Shown: one piece after another, positions 1 through 8,023 of the stretch
Numbering within the stretch: position 1 is the first letter of the stretch
Layout of the letters: every line of letters begins with the position of its first letter
NCBI RefSeq assembly: GCF_018398335.1
Contig: NZ_JAHBRX010000001.1
Span: forward strand, 3,588,001-3,652,000
DNA length: 64,000 nt
From: Chelatococcus sp. HY11
Lineage (GTDB): Bacteria; Pseudomonadota; Alphaproteobacteria; Rhizobiales; Beijerinckiaceae
Reading direction: 5' to 3'
Made by a program: the position numbers and the translations under genes
The notes under the pieces: model-generated
Seen by the model: the letters and a program-made list of their open reading frames with translations, nothing else
Told to the model about the DNA's origin: nothing
Database searches by the model: none

Positions 1-100
1 CAGGCCAGGGTCCGCGCGCCTTCCACCGCCACGGCGGTCAAGGCGTCAACCCAACGCCAGCCATCTCGTCGCCGTACTCTGGAGCGTGGCGAGAAGCGTT

Positions 101-230
101 GACAATCGGGAGTAGTCTGCCATCATATCATTTTGGACAATTCGCCCATAATGTGGACATTCTCGTCTGGTTTAAAGTAGGGCCACAATACACGTAATAC
201 CGGACTTGTTCGCGTCTGTAGACAATCCGC
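101..230. promoter_or_regulatory. Repeated GACAATTCGC-like motifs upstream of TRAP gene
   Basis: Four related ten-base motifs precede the TRAP binding-protein gene: GACAATCGGG at 101, GACAATTCGC at 136, GACATTCTCG at 156 and GACAATCCGC at 221. The copies at 136 and 156 are exactly 20 bp apart, about two helical turns, as expected for cooperative binding of a regulator to one DNA face. The rest of bases 1-270 shows no convincing gene. The identity of any regulator is unknown. Confidence 0.3.
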
Positions 231-270
231 ACATCCTAGTTGCGTGAACGATCCTTGGGAGGGGAACTCA

Positions 271-1266
271 ATGAAACTCTTGCTTCTGACGGCGGCATTT
301 GTCGGAGGCCTTCTGGCTGCTGCTCCGGCGATGGCCCAGAATGCCCGCCTTGGCTACGTGCCCACGGAAGACCATCCGGTGGGGCAGGCTTCGCGCCACT
401 TTGCGAACCTGGTAAAAGAGAGGAGCGGCGGTCGCATCAAGATCGATACGTTCGGCAACGGCGTGCTCGGCAGCGAGCCCGAGATGCAGGCGTCGGTTCA
501 AGCCGGCTTCATCGACATCATGGTCGGCCCGACGCCCAACCTGGTCGGCGTTGTTCCGCAGTTCATGATCTACGACCTTCCGTTCTTCTACAAGGACTTC
601 GCCGCCGTGGATGCCGTGATGGACGGCGCGGTCGGTGAGCAGCTGTTCTCGCAGCTGAAGGAAAAGACCGGCATAGTTGGGCTGGCGTGGTGGGACAACG
701 GCTTCCGTCACATGACCACCAAGGCCCGTCCCGTCAACAAGGTCGAGGATATGGCGGGGATCAACATCCGCGTCATACCCAACCCGTTGTTCATCGCGAC
801 CTGGAAGGCCCTGGGTACCAATCCGACACCGCTACCCTGGCCTGAGCTCTACAGCGCCCTCGAAAATGGCGCCGTCGATGCGCAGGAGACCCCGTACGCT
901 CTGATCTACACCGCAAGGTTTTACGAGGTGCAGAAGCATCTGGCCAAGACGGGCCACGTCTACACGCCGTTTGTTCTTCTCGCGAGCAAGAAATGGTTCG
1001 AAAGCCTCTCGGACGCGGATAAGGCGATCGTCATGGACGCCGCGAAGGAATCGGCAGCCTTCCAGCGTGAAATTTCTCGCAAGTCTGCGGAGGATCTGGA
1101 GAAGGAACTCGTGGCAAAGGGGTTCAAGATTACCCAACCCACGCCCGAAGCCCTCGCAGCCATGCGCCAGCGCGTCGCGCCTGTCGTGAAAGAATACAGC
1201 GAGAAGATCGGCGCGAATGTGGTCGAGCAGGCACGAGCGGCGATGGCTGCAGTCGCCGGTCAGTAA
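271..1266 (+). CDS. TRAP transporter solute-binding protein (DctP family)
   Basis: Periplasmic binding protein of a tripartite ATP-independent periplasmic (TRAP) transporter, which delivers an organic acid to a DctQM-type membrane pair. The 331-residue product begins with a signal peptide (MKLLLLTAAF, cleavage after AMA-Q), followed by the DctP fold. The IRVIPNPLF segment contains the conserved arginine that usually holds the substrate carboxylate. The start at 271 is chosen over an in-frame one at 244 because GGGAGG lies just upstream and the signal peptide then starts at residue 1. No DctQ or DctM gene follows, so within this window it is an orphan; partners could lie upstream of base 1. 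The substrate cannot be told from sequence. Confidence 0.9.
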   Translation: MKLLLLTAAFVGGLLAAAPAMAQNARLGYVPTEDHPVGQASRHFANLVKERSGGRIKIDTFGNGVLGSEPEMQASVQAGFIDIMVGPTPNLVGVVPQFMIYDLPFFYKDFAAVDAVMDGAVGEQLFSQLKEKTGIVGLAWWDNGFRHMTTKARPVNKVEDMAGINIRVIPNPLFIATWKALGTNPTPLPWPELYSALENGAVDAQETPYALIYTARFYEVQKHLAKTGHVYTPFVLLASKKWFESLSDADKAIVMDAAKESAAFQREISRKSAEDLEKELVAKGFKITQPTPEALAAMRQRVAPVVKEYSEKIGANVVEQARAAMAAVAGQ

Positions 1267-2005
1267 AGAACATGCCTATGTCGGCGATGTGGTGCAGCCC
1301 CGCATCGCCGCTTCTCTAAATTCAATCGGATCACGAAACCTTGTCTGGCGTCCGCCACGTCGGCATACCGCGACGGGCAGGCCAAAGTCATCGGCGGAAC
1401 GCACGACGGCTCTTGCTCGGTCCGAGCGGCGCTGAAGATCGTCACATGACCCTACGCATGCCCTTGCCCCACGAGGTCATCCAGTACCCAATCGAATGCC
1501 GGGATCGAGCTAGACCCACACCGCGAGCAACCGCGCCTCACCGTCGCCAGTTCTGGCAGCGGAGCGAGACGCACCGCGCATGGCCTTAAACTTCGCCGCC
1601 GATGATGCAGATCACGTCAGCGCTCCGCGCCGGCAGCGTAGTCCGCATTCGCTGCCAATGACAACATTTTACGGGAGCGCACCCGTGCCGCAGACAGAGC
1701 CCTCTCAGGATGTCGATCATTTGCTTTCATAGCAAACTACAATCGATACTACATTGTAACTTGGATTGTACTGGATCGCAATGGACCAAGCCGGATAGGT
1801 GATCGATACGATTATTTGTTATATTTACCTAATTTGAATGGTTGGGCTGAACTGGATCCGGATACGGCGGCCCCCCTCTCCGCGACCTTGGCTAAATTCG
1901 CCAATCCAGCGAACGATTGCCGCCGGTCGCCACCGTTTTCCTCCGCTTTCCCACCTCGCCGGTCGTAACGCCGCCCGAATGTTCCATCCGCCACTATTGA
2001 CCGCG
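1267..2005. other. Non-coding stretch, no recognisable gene
   Basis: About 740 bp between the TRAP binding protein and the TetR gene. Short open frames on both strands lack plausible start sites or family resemblance. The stretch from about 1700 to 1850 is clearly AT-richer than its surroundings and holds a small inverted repeat, TTTGCT-N5-AGCAAA, at 1720-1736. It may be degraded coding DNA, but I recognise nothing in it. Confidence 0.5.
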
Positions 2006-2045
2006 TAGGACGTTTGTCCTAAGAGTTTATAGGTCAAATGTCCTA
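1997..2045 (+). promoter_or_regulatory. Promoter with two tandem palindromic operators for the TetR gene
   Basis: TAGGACGTTTGTCCTA at 2006-2021 is a perfect inverted repeat (TAGGAC, 4-bp spacer, GTCCTA). A second copy, TAGGTCAAATGTCCTA at 2030-2045, differs at one half-site base. The two start 24 bp apart. A possible -35 box TTGACC (1997-2002) and a weak -10 TAAGAG (2020-2025) bracket the first palindrome. Position and symmetry fit autorepression by the TetR protein encoded from 2097. Confidence 0.65.
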
Positions 2046-2096
2046 CGGCGTAGTTCACGGCTTTTGCCTTCCGCGCCATGATTGTGGAGGCAAGAT

Positions 2097-2696
2097 ATGG
2101 GCGCCAGCGAAACCCGCCGGCAGATCGTGGATGCCGCCGACCGGCTCTTCTACGAGCGTGGCTTCGAAGCGACGTCGTTTGCGGCTATCGCCAAGGACGT
2201 GGGCCTCTCGCGCGGCAATTTCTACTACCACTTCAAGACCAAGGACGAGATTCTCGACGCGGTGATCGCACAGCGCATGGCAAATACCCGCGCCATGCTG
2301 GAGGCCTGGGAGCAGGATGCTGCTCCCCCGACAGACTGCATCCGCAACTTTGTCCACATTCTCATCGCGAACCGGGCCAAGATCATGGCCCATGGCTGCC
2401 CGGTCGGCACGCTTTGCAGCGAGTTGGCGAAGCTGGATCACCTGGCGAAGGACGACGCGACCGGTCTGTTCACCCTGTTCCGCGACTGGCTCCGCCGGCA
2501 GTTCACCAGGCTCGGGCGCGAAGCGGATGCCGATGCGCTGGCCCTCCACGTTCTGATGGGCAGCCAGGGCGTCGCGGCGCTCGCCACCGCCTTCCGGGAC
2601 GAAGAGTTTATCCGCCGCGAAGTCGCGGACATGGAGGCGTGGCTGCTCGCCCAGTGCCCGGTCGGTTCAACCCCCAATGTCCGCCAACCTGCCTGA
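2097..2696 (+). CDS. TetR/AcrR family transcriptional regulator
   Basis: A 199-residue one-component repressor. Residues about 5-55 form the TetR DNA-binding domain (TRRQIVDAADRLFYERGF, then SFAAIAKDVGLSRGNFYYHF, the typical helix-turn-helix ending in F-Y-Y-H-F). The C-terminal ligand-binding half is helical and family-variable, with HGCPVGTLCSELAKL as its most distinctive stretch. The ATG at 2097 is preferred over an in-frame one at 2082 because GGAGG at 2086-2090 lies six bases upstream. It sits 10 bp before a YciI-like gene, probably co-transcribed, and behind two palindromes that are likely its own operators. The inducer is unknown. Confidence 0.9.
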   Translation: MGASETRRQIVDAADRLFYERGFEATSFAAIAKDVGLSRGNFYYHFKTKDEILDAVIAQRMANTRAMLEAWEQDAAPPTDCIRNFVHILIANRAKIMAHGCPVGTLCSELAKLDHLAKDDATGLFTLFRDWLRRQFTRLGREADADALALHVLMGSQGVAALATAFRDEEFIRREVADMEAWLLAQCPVGSTPNVRQPA

Positions 2697-2706
2697 TGGA
2701 GAGACC

Positions 2707-2991
2707 ATGTTCATCATCACCCTTCGCTTTGCTGACAAGACCAAAGCGCCCCTATTCATGGACGGGCACAACGCTTGGATCAAACGCGGCTTCGACGATG
2801 GCGTTTTCCTCCTAACCGGCAGCCTTCAGCCGAGCGCAGGCGGTGCGATCCTCGCGCACAATGCGTCTCCTGAAGAGATCGAGGCTCGTGTGCAGGATGA
2901 CCCCTTCGTCGCCCAGGGGATCGTCAGCGCTGAAATCCTCCGCATCATACCGGGCCGTACCGACGAACGGCTCGCCTTTCTGAAAGGCTGA
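2707..2991 (+). CDS. YciI-like protein
   Basis: A 94-residue protein of the YciI family, small alpha/beta ferredoxin-like-fold proteins with a conserved His/Asp pair of mostly unknown function. Visible signatures are the opening MFIITLRF strand, the DGHNAWIKRGFDDGVFLLTG segment carrying the conserved histidine, and the closing FVAQGIVSAEILRIIPG strand. The start at 2707 follows a GGAGAG ribosome site. It is the second gene of a presumed TetR-YciI operon, which suggests its expression responds to the TetR ligand, but no reaction can be assigned. Confidence 0.85.
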   Translation: MFIITLRFADKTKAPLFMDGHNAWIKRGFDDGVFLLTGSLQPSAGGAILAHNASPEEIEARVQDDPFVAQGIVSAEILRIIPGRTDERLAFLKG

Positions 2992-2994
2992 GTG

Positions 2995-3090
2995 ATGAGC
3001 GCGACGATCTCTGGTCCGGACGCCCGCCCGCGTTGCCGCTGGTGCGCGGCCGCGCCCGAATTCCTCGCTTATCACGACACCGAATGGGGT
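2995..3090 (+). pseudogene. tag: Truncated DNA-3-methyladenine glycosylase I start
   Basis: The first ~30 codons read MSATISGPDARPRCRWCAAA then EFLAYHDTEWG. This is the N terminus of Tag-type glycosylase, where RCxWC and YHDTEWG are family signatures including a zinc-ligand cysteine and histidine. After YHDTEWG the homology stops and an unrelated sequence follows, so the catalytic domain is missing. The start follows the YciI stop by three bases, suggesting a former operon member cut by a deletion or insertion. It is almost certainly non-functional. Confidence 0.7.
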
Positions 3091-3311
3091 TCTATCTCAA
3101 TGGTGTGGCCAAGTAACCGCCGCGCAGATCGCGCTGAGCGCTTCGTGTTCGAGGCTCATCGTCGCAAAATCCCACGGATCATGCGAAGGACTGACCAGGA
3201 CTCTCATGGTTAGGCTGCGCCTAGTTTTCTGGGCGGTCTGCCGGAAATCTGAAACGACCAGCTCGACGAGCGCTCGGGCTGGACCTCGTGAATATGCAGC
3301 CTGACCGCCTG

Positions 3312-3810
3312 CTACCCCTGCTGGTTCAGACCGAATGCCGGGTGATGGATCAACTCTCCGCGAGGCTCCGTGCCGTCGAACGGCAGAGCCTGAACCACTT
3401 CGGGGGACAGCCGGTCACGCCGAGGCCGGGGAATGCCCGGACGCCGAACCGGCCATAACAGGCGGGGTCACCCACCAGCGCCGCGCCCCGGCTGGTCGCC
3501 CGCAATCGGCGCAGGGCCTCTGCCATCAGGCCCTCACCGATACCTTGGCGATGCCTTGACGGCAAAACGACAAGCGGGCCGATCAGAGCCCAGCCGCCCT
3601 GCTTCCCGAGCCGCGCCGGCGAGACCGCCAGATAGCCGATTACTTCGCCGTCCTCCTCGGCAACAAGCGAGAGGGCAAGCGCGCGGTTGCCCGCAGCGCC
3701 TCCACGATGCCTGCCTCGGTTCCAATGGATCGCGCCAGCATCTGCATCGCTTCGGTGACAAGCCCGCTGATAGCCCGGATGTCAACGGCAGTCTCATCGC
3801 GGATCAGCAT
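3312..3810 (-). pseudogene. Frameshifted GNAT N-acetyltransferase (YhbS-like)
   Basis: On the minus strand, from ATG at 3810, the product starts MLIRDETAVDIRAISGLVTE and runs through GTEAGIVEALRA. It then needs a frame change near 3685 to continue as LVAEEDGEVIGYLAVSPARL, LPSRHRQGIGEGL (the acetyl-CoA loop, R/Q-x-x-G-x-G/A) and ALVGDPACYGRFGVRAFPGL. A second one-base loss near 3413 is needed to reach GELIHHPAFGL and the stop at 3312. Two independent frameshifts make this a decayed acetyltransferase. It lies among other gene fragments. Confidence 0.75.
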
Positions 3811-4075
3811 GTCATGGCTCCCTGAACGTCGCGTTGCATGTGGACGTGGGTGCCATCGTCTGGGACGTTTGCCGGTTAATAGTCTCAAAAGCACTAACGC
3901 CCCACAAACGCTCACATGATCATAGTCTCACCGAAGTTTAGTCAAAGCTTTCGCTGATCGCTGCAACGCCGCTTGTGAACGAAGCATCTCTTCATACGAT
4001 TTGCTCTGGAACATGCATTCCCGCCGCGCATTCACTAAGGGTGACCCACTTCAAAATCTTAATTGAGGATCGCCG

Positions 4076-5245
4076 ATGAAAGCGCTGACTTGGCACGGCA
4101 AGGGCGACATCCGCTGCGAGAGCGTGCCAGACCCGCAGATCGAGGATGGCCGAGACGCCATTATTCGCGTCACGTCCTGTGCCATTTGTGGATCCGACCT
4201 GCACATGTACGACGGCGTCATCCCGGGGATGCAGGCGGGCGACGTCGTCGGCCATGAGACTATGGGCGAAGTCGTCGAGGTGGGGGCGCGCAACAGCAAA
4301 TTGAAGGTGGGTGACCGCGTGGTGGTGCCCTTCACTATTTCCTGTGGCGAATGCTTCTTCTGCAAGCGCGGCTATTTTTCAGGCTGTGAGCGCACCAATC
4401 CCGACCGGGAGAAGGCGGCGAAGCTCTGGGGCAATTCGCCCGCGGGCCTGTTCGGCTATTCGCATCTTCTGGGGGGATATGCCGGAGGGCAGGCCGAATA
4501 TCTGCGCGTGCCCTATGCTGATGTCGGCCCGATCAAGGTGCCCGACACCCTCACTGACGATCAGGCGCTGTTCCTCTCCGACATCTTCCCGACCGGCTAC
4601 ATGGCGGCCGAATTTTGCGATATTCAGCCCGGCGATACGATAGCCATCTGGGGCTGTGGCCCTGTCGGACAGATGGCTATCCGCTCGGCCTTCCTGCTCG
4701 GTGCCGAACGGGTGATTGCGATAGACACGGTGCCGGAGCGCCTCGCGCTCGCCCGCGCCGGCGGTGCACTTACGCTCGATTTCATGGACGAAGACATCTA
4801 CGACCGCATCATGGAACTGACCCATGGCCGCGGCGCGGACGCATGTATCGACGCCGTCGGGACGGAAGCGGAAGCGATGGCCAGCGTGGATTCGATGCTG
4901 GACAGAGTGAAGACCGCACTGTTCATGGGAACAGACCGCCCCCATGTCCTTCGCCAGGCGATTCATTGCTGTCGCAACTTCGGCACAGTGTCCGTTGTCG
5001 GCGTCTATGGCGGCTTTCTCGACAACGTGCCCATGGGTTCGGCCATCAATCGCGGCCTGAAATTCCGGATGGCCCAAACACCCGTACAACATTATCTGCC
5101 TGTGCTGCTCGAGCGTATCGAGAAGGGGGAGATCGATCCGTCCTTCGTCATCACGCATCACGCCTCGCTGGAAGAAGGCCCGGAGCTCTACAAGACCTTC
5201 CGCGACAAGCGTGACGGCTGCATCAAGGTCGTGCTCAAGCCCTGA
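4076..5245 (+). CDS. Zinc-dependent alcohol/formaldehyde dehydrogenase-like enzyme
   Basis: A 389-residue medium-chain dehydrogenase that would oxidise an alcohol or aldehyde using NAD(P). The catalytic zinc site is visible as CGSDLH (Cys38) and GHE (His60, Glu61). The structural zinc loop follows as [15 protein letters not shown] with four cysteines. The Rossmann nucleotide motif is GCGPVG in the middle of the protein. The insertion after the structural zinc loop and the HCCRNFG/GVYGG segments resemble the glutathione-independent formaldehyde dehydrogenase-like subgroup, but the substrate is not certain. GAGG lies just before the ATG. The gene stands alone between gene fragments. Confidence 0.88.
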   Translation: MKALTWHGKGDIRCESVPDPQIEDGRDAIIRVTSCAICGSDLHMYDGVIPGMQAGDVVGHETMGEVVEVGARNSKLKVGDRVVVPFTISCGECFFCKRGYFSGCERTNPDREKAAKLWGNSPAGLFGYSHLLGGYAGGQAEYLRVPYADVGPIKVPDTLTDDQALFLSDIFPTGYMAAEFCDIQPGDTIAIWGCGPVGQMAIRSAFLLGAERVIAIDTVPERLALARAGGALTLDFMDEDIYDRIMELTHGRGADACIDAVGTEAEAMASVDSMLDRVKTALFMGTDRPHVLRQAIHCCRNFGTVSVVGVYGGFLDNVPMGSAINRGLKFRMAQTPVQHYLPVLLERIEKGEIDPSFVITHHASLEEGPELYKTFRDKRDGCIKVVLKP

Positions 5246-5264
5246 GGAGAGAGCTAAATGTCAG

Positions 5265-5490
5265 ATGGCAGTCGCCCGCTTGGTGGTCACGGGCGCGTCT
5301 ACCGGAATAGGCTTTGCGCTTGCCCGCATTGCCGCCGCGCGCGGCTATGATTTAGTCATCGCGGCCAACGAGTCGCGCATAAAAGTGGCCGCGCAGGAAT
5401 TGCGCGGGCTTGGCGCCCCCGTAGTGGCGGTCGAGGCTGCCCTCGCCCGGCTCGAGGGGGTCGACGCGCTCTATGAAGCCATCGCCACCT
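5265..5490 (+). pseudogene. Short-chain dehydrogenase N-terminal fragment
   Basis: From ATG at 5265 the frame reads VVTGASTGIGFALARIAAAR, the TGxxxGIG cofactor motif that opens short-chain dehydrogenases (SDR), followed by the second strand ending VIAANESR. The homology fades after about 75 codons, before the Asn-Ser-Tyr-Lys catalytic residues. The sequence then passes directly into a fragment of a different gene on the other strand. It starts 20 bp behind the alcohol dehydrogenase and was probably once its operon partner. It cannot make an active enzyme. Confidence 0.65.
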
Positions 5491-5702
5491 TGGGAATGAC
5501 CCAATCGATCGCGCCAGCCTTAACCGCATCATCGCCGGCGCCCTTGCTGCGTGAGAACTCTGTGGGTGCCTGACGATCAACCTCTATCGCGGAAAAATGG
5601 ATGAGGCGCTGGACACCGGTCTCTCCAGTTGCCGCGAGCGCTGCGGCGATATGCGAGCCGATGAGGCCGCGGCACCAATGATGAGGATGGGGCTTTTGGC
5701 AT
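5490..5702 (-). pseudogene. NAD-dependent epimerase/oxidoreductase fragment
   Basis: On the minus strand, with one frameshift, the reading is a start like AKSPILIIGA followed by GLIGSHIAAALAATG, the GxxGxxG dinucleotide motif of atypical SDR/epimerases. It jumps straight to RLIHFSAIEVDRQAP and SKGAGDDAVKAGAIDWVI, which in intact homologues lies about 100 residues further on. So it is internally deleted, frameshifted and truncated at its C-terminal end, where it abuts the SDR fragment. It marks a recombination junction near 5490. Confidence 0.6.
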
Positions 5703-5763
5703 GATAAGCATTTGGGCACGGGCCCTCACTCGGCCAGTTCCCGCGTCAACCCGCAATGCAGTC

Positions 5764-5976
5764 TCAGCCACCCGAGGGAGCCTCGCCAAACTTGGCCATT
5801 GCAACCAACCCGGCCTCGCGGCTTGGATAGGGGCCGTGTATCGGCGTTTCCGCGTGATCGGTAACCCACCACCCCGCGGCCACTCCCTTCTCGGCGGCGT
5901 GTTCTTCGGACCATTCAGCAACGAGATAGTGCGGCTCTCGCGATCGCGAGATATCCACTCTTGGTGTCTTGTCCAT
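5764..5976 (-). CDS. Small hypothetical protein
   Basis: A 70-residue product, MDKTPRVDISRSREPHYLVA onward, with a tryptophan- and histidine-containing core (AAGWWVTDHAE) and a glycine-rich end. No family is recognised. Support for it being real comes from a ribosome site AGAAGGA about nine bases before the ATG and a protein-like composition. A GGAAC box at 6025-6029 (minus) hints at an EcfG promoter, but the expected -10 sequence is missing. It lies between pseudogene debris and the stress island. Confidence 0.5.
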   Translation of the reverse strand: MDKTPRVDISRSREPHYLVAEWSEEHAAEKGVAAGWWVTDHAETPIHGPYPSREAGLVAMAKFGEAPSGG

Positions 5977-6381
5977 CGCTCATTTCCTTCTGCTACTGTG
6001 AAAAAGTCGACGACTTGGCTATTCGTTCCCGGCGATATGTTTCCCGCGGGCGGGATAAGACCGGCTCGCTGTCACCCAGTCTCTGGCTCGGCAAGCCGCG
6101 ATTGAGGGTCGCTCCGCCGAGGAATTCCGTGGGGTCTTTCCGCGTCGCTCCGGCGCATTGATTGGAGCGCAGGATCTTGCGTTTCGTGCTTGCCGAATAT
6201 GATCCTCTCGGCGGCGCTGCCCAAGCACTTCCTTGCCCCCCTCCGCCCCCCTCCATGACGGAGGAGACGGCTGCGATCGGTAGCAATCCCCTCTTAGATG
6301 GCCATGATGGAAATGCCGCATGCGCCGTTGCTGCCGGAACCTGGACGGCGCCCCGCGTGGCGGCATAAGAATTCATGGGAC
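5977..6381. other. Intergenic stretch, no recognisable gene
   Basis: About 400 bp between the small hypothetical gene and the terminator of the KGG gene. Open frames here are short, lack ribosome sites and resemble no family I know. Apart from the GGAAC box at 6025-6029 nothing functional is visible. Confidence 0.45.
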
Positions 6382-6409
6382 AAAAAAAGGGCCGTCCAAA
6401 GGACGGCCC
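6382..6409 (-). terminator. Rho-independent terminator of the KGG gene
   Basis: GGGCCGTCC (6389-6397) and GGACGGCCC (6401-6409) form a perfect 9-bp stem with a three-base loop. Read on the minus strand the stem is followed by seven U residues (A7 at 6382-6388). This is a textbook intrinsic terminator placed 25 bp after the stop of the KGG-repeat gene. Confidence 0.9.
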
Positions 6410-6433
6410 CTCAGTGCGAAATGTAGCGGATGA

Positions 6434-6652
6434 TCAGCGCTGTCCACCTTTTCTGCCGGCCTCGGACGCCTTCTCAGGGTCCTTAGCGAAATTGCCGCCA
6501 GATTGCTGGCCGCCTTTCTTACCGGCTTCAGACGCACGCTCTGGATCGTTCTTGAAATTACCACCAGAGGCGTGACCGCCCTTGGCCGCGATTTCGCGCT
6601 GCTTGTCCTCGTCCATAGCGCCAAATCCGCGGTTCGATGTCTGATTTGCCAT
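6434..6652 (-). CDS. KGG-repeat stress-induced protein (YciG-like)
   Basis: A 72-residue, highly hydrophilic protein with three KGG-type repeats: EIAAKGGHASGGNF, ASEAGKKGGQQSGGNF and ASEAGRKGGQR, spaced by KNDPER/AKDPEK. The KGG family is induced by general stress and stationary phase; its molecular role is not known. The start at 6652 is preferred over 6682 because a GGAGAAAG ribosome site precedes it. An EcfG-type promoter lies at 6689-6713 and a strong terminator follows, so it is a monocistronic stress gene. Confidence 0.9.
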   Translation of the reverse strand: MANQTSNRGFGAMDEDKQREIAAKGGHASGGNFKNDPERASEAGKKGGQQSGGNFAKDPEKASEAGRKGGQR

Positions 6653-6688
6653 AATCTTTCTCCATCCTGTCGCATTCGACATAATAAA

Positions 6689-6713
6689 AACAGCAGTCGA
6701 TACGAGATGTTCC
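6689..6713 (-). promoter_or_regulatory. EcfG-type general stress promoter for the KGG gene
   Basis: On the minus strand GGAAC (6713-6709), exactly 16 bases, then TGTT (6692-6689). This matches the alphaproteobacterial EcfG (general stress sigma factor) pattern of GGAAC-N16/17-CGTT with one -10 change. It lies about 37 bp before the ATG of the KGG gene. Two more promoters of the same geometry occur within 1.3 kb. Confidence 0.65.
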
Positions 6714-6753
6714 TATTTTTTATTGTGTTAATAATGTGAATGATAAGAGCAAG

Positions 6754-7077
6754 CTAAGAGAGAGCATATATCAACAGGGCGGCGACGGCGAATACTGAGA
6801 TGACTACGATGGAAATTTCCGCAGCAACGCTCCAGCCCCGCTCTATATTGCTGGTTCCAGATGGACCTCGTATCCGCTCCCGCGTGTCGTGCGGCGAACG
6901 GTCGCCCGGGCGTGTGAACTCGGCTTCCCCCGCCAGCTTCAGCTCCGCCTCTGTAGGTGGTGTACCGGCTGCCTCATCGTCGGTGCCAAGCGGCGCCGCT
7001 GCCGGATCGGGGAAGTCGACCTTGTCCTTGGCGTGCCCTCTGTCGATTCCTTCCTTCAATTGGGCGGACGTCTTCAT
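6754..7077 (-). CDS. Hypothetical protein with C-terminal membrane anchor
   Basis: A 107-residue protein. The first ~80 residues are charged and proline-rich (KEGIDRGHAKDKVDFPDPAA). The last ~22 form one transmembrane helix (AEISIVVISVFAVAALLIYA), giving a tail-anchored topology. The start at 7077 follows a strong GGGGAGG site. It lies downstream of a DUF892 gene on the same strand with a 170-bp gap and next to the KGG gene, which suggests a role in stress physiology. No family recognised. Confidence 0.7.
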   Translation of the reverse strand: MKTSAQLKEGIDRGHAKDKVDFPDPAAAPLGTDDEAAGTPPTEAELKLAGEAEFTRPGDRSPHDTRERIRGPSGTSNIERGWSVAAEISIVVISVFAVAALLIYALS

Positions 7078-7247
7078 CTGGCCTCCCCTTTCAATGATCG
7101 CGAGGCTCAATACCTCTCGCAGGGCTGCATCACCTTGTGGCGATGGGGGTTGCTGGATTGCTGCGCAGGGTTATGAGCGCCCGACCTTCGGCGCAGCTTT
7201 TGCGTCAGCCAGGCTCAATGTGTGGGAACAATGAATCATGGTTGCCC

Positions 7248-7757
7248 TCAATGCTTGGCCACGATGCCGGGGGATTCTTCCCGCCGCAGGTAGGTCAGAG
7301 TGAGGTGGTTGAAGTTGTTGCGGGCCCACTCCGCCATCGCTTCCTCCTCCTGCAGGATGCGTGTGCAGACTTCAGCTGTGCGACTGTCACCCACCGCCTC
7401 CGCCGCGGCGATAAGGACTTCATAGGCGGCGATTTCCATGTGCTCGAACGTATAGCTCGCCATCGCGCCCTTGATGATCTCGTCACCCACGAAGACCCCG
7501 CTCAGGCCTTGTCCCATGGCCACGAATTTGGCGGCCAGGTCCTTGAGAGACGACGTGTCGCCCCCACGGCGCTCGATGCATTCATTCAGGAGCTGAGCCT
7601 GGATCCGGGTCTCTTCCAGATGGGCATCGATCCGGGCTTTGACCTCGGGGTAGTTTTCAATACGGCTGGCAAGTCCGCTCAGCATCGTCTCGGCTTGTTG
7701 CTCCATAGCATGCGCGTCGCGCAACCACTCCATGAGGCGTTCTTCGGCTGTAGCCAT
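7248..7757 (-). CDS. DUF892/YciE-type ferritin-like protein
   Basis: A 169-residue four-helix-bundle protein of the DUF892 (YciE) family, ferritin-like proteins tied to stress responses. Typical features are EERLMEWLRDAHAMEQQAET at the start, the EETRIQAQLLNECIERRGGD helix and the FEHMEIAAYEVLIAAAEAVG helix, with acidic and histidine residues spaced like di-metal ligands. The start at 7757 has GGAG 11 bases upstream and fits the family start. It is driven by an EcfG-type promoter (7791-7815) and transcribed divergently from a second DUF892 gene at 8024. Confidence 0.88.
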   Translation of the reverse strand: MATAEERLMEWLRDAHAMEQQAETMLSGLASRIENYPEVKARIDAHLEETRIQAQLLNECIERRGGDTSSLKDLAAKFVAMGQGLSGVFVGDEIIKGAMASYTFEHMEIAAYEVLIAAAEAVGDSRTAEVCTRILQEEEAMAEWARNNFNHLTLTYLRREESPGIVAKH

Positions 7758-7790
7758 CGTTTCTGCTCCGCGTGTTGTGGGGTCTACCCC

Positions 7791-7815
7791 AACCAGCAGC
7801 GGATGTCGGAGTTCC
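7791..7815 (-). promoter_or_regulatory. EcfG-type promoter for minus-strand DUF892 gene
   Basis: Minus strand: GGAAC at 7815-7811, 16 bases, GGTT at 7794-7791. It has the same spacing as the other two sites in this island. It lies 34 bp before the start codon at 7757. Confidence 0.65.
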
Positions 7816-7967
7816 AAGCGAGTGAGGTCTTCCGGACAACCGAGCGCAACCGTACCAATCGGAGCGCCGGCTCGCTCCCGAGCATGCGAACGTGATCCGT
7901 CCCAAGCAAGTCTCGCCCGCAGGATCGCGACGACGAACCACCCTGAGGGGCCAGCTCTTGATCGGGG

Positions 7968-7992
7968 GGAACATCGGCCTGTGCCGCTGGTT
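7968..7992 (+). promoter_or_regulatory. EcfG-type promoter for plus-strand stress operon
   Basis: GGAAC at 7968-7972, 16 bases, GGTT at 7989-7992, followed by an A-rich start region. It lies 31 bp before the ATG at 8024 and would drive the DUF892, cysteine hydrolase and membrane protein genes as one transcript. Confidence 0.65.
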
Positions 7993-8023
7993 TAAAAAGC
8001 ATTCCAGCATTAGGAGACGTCCG

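Noticed and set aside
3097-3207. 36-codon minus-strand frame (MRVLVSPSHDPWDFATMSLE)
   Set aside because: Protein-like, but too short, with no ribosome site and no family I can name. It lies within gene debris and is probably part of a lost gene.
4008-4032. GGAAC-N16-CATT upstream of the alcohol dehydrogenase as an EcfG promoter
   Set aside because: The -10 element lacks the GTT core shared by the three accepted sites, so support is too weak.
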